NCBI GenBank assembly: GCA_947165725.1
Contig: CAMVBL010000062.1
Location: forward strand, 1 to 6,326
Length of the DNA: 6,326 bases
Source: an uncultured Caryophanales bacterium
Lineage (GTDB): Bacteria > Bacillota_I > Bacilli_A > RFN20 > CAG-826
Reading direction: 5' to 3'
This document shows positions 6,323-6,326 of the stretch, one piece after another. The translations under genes and the position numbers were made by a program. The notes beneath the pieces are model-generated. The model saw only the letters and a list, made by a program, of their open reading frames with translations. It made no database searches and was not told the origin of the DNA. Numbering within the stretch: position 1 is the first letter of the stretch; each line of letters opens with the position of its first letter.

Positions 6323-6326
6323 TCTT

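Overview
This 6.3 kb window is gene-dense, and every gene I can support is on the minus strand, so transcription runs from the right edge to the left edge. By eye the G+C content is in the high 30s. Leucine is often TTA, good Shine-Dalgarno sites (GGAGG/AAGGAG) precede three of the five genes, and all four visible stop codons are TAA. All 15 tryptophans in the five proteins are TGG, with no in-frame TGA. This fits a low-GC Firmicute or Mollicutes-like lineage (Bacilli / uncultured gut clades near the Mollicutes) that does not read TGA as Trp. The lineage is inferred from composition and gene style, not from a marker gene.

In transcription order: (1) a small two-helix membrane protein whose start is at the window edge (6017-6322); (2) an RDD-family membrane protein with a large extracytoplasmic insert (4944-6014), two bases downstream; (3) after a short gap with a good sigma-A-like promoter, a secreted-then-anchored protein with BspA-like leucine-rich motifs and three C-terminal membrane helices (2861-4867); (4) a MalK/MsmK/UgpC-type ABC ATPase with about 270-280 extra residues between the Q-loop and the LSGGQ signature (942-2849); (5) the first permease of a carbohydrate-type (CUT1) ABC importer, cut by the left edge (1-927). 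The gaps between genes 3, 4 and 5 are 11 and 14 bases, so these three are almost certainly one transcription unit.

The core is a sugar-type ABC importer: the ATPase energises uptake through the MalF/UgpA-like permease. A second permease and a substrate-binding protein would be expected beyond position 1, but neither is in view. The unusual parts are the ATPase with its helical domain greatly enlarged exactly where NBDs dock on permeases, and the cell-surface LRR membrane protein immediately upstream in the same operon. I infer that these may be working partners, for example surface capture or regulation of the transporter, but the sequence does not prove it. No RNA genes, mobile elements, CRISPR arrays or convincing terminators were found, and no gene-free stretch exceeds 80 bases.
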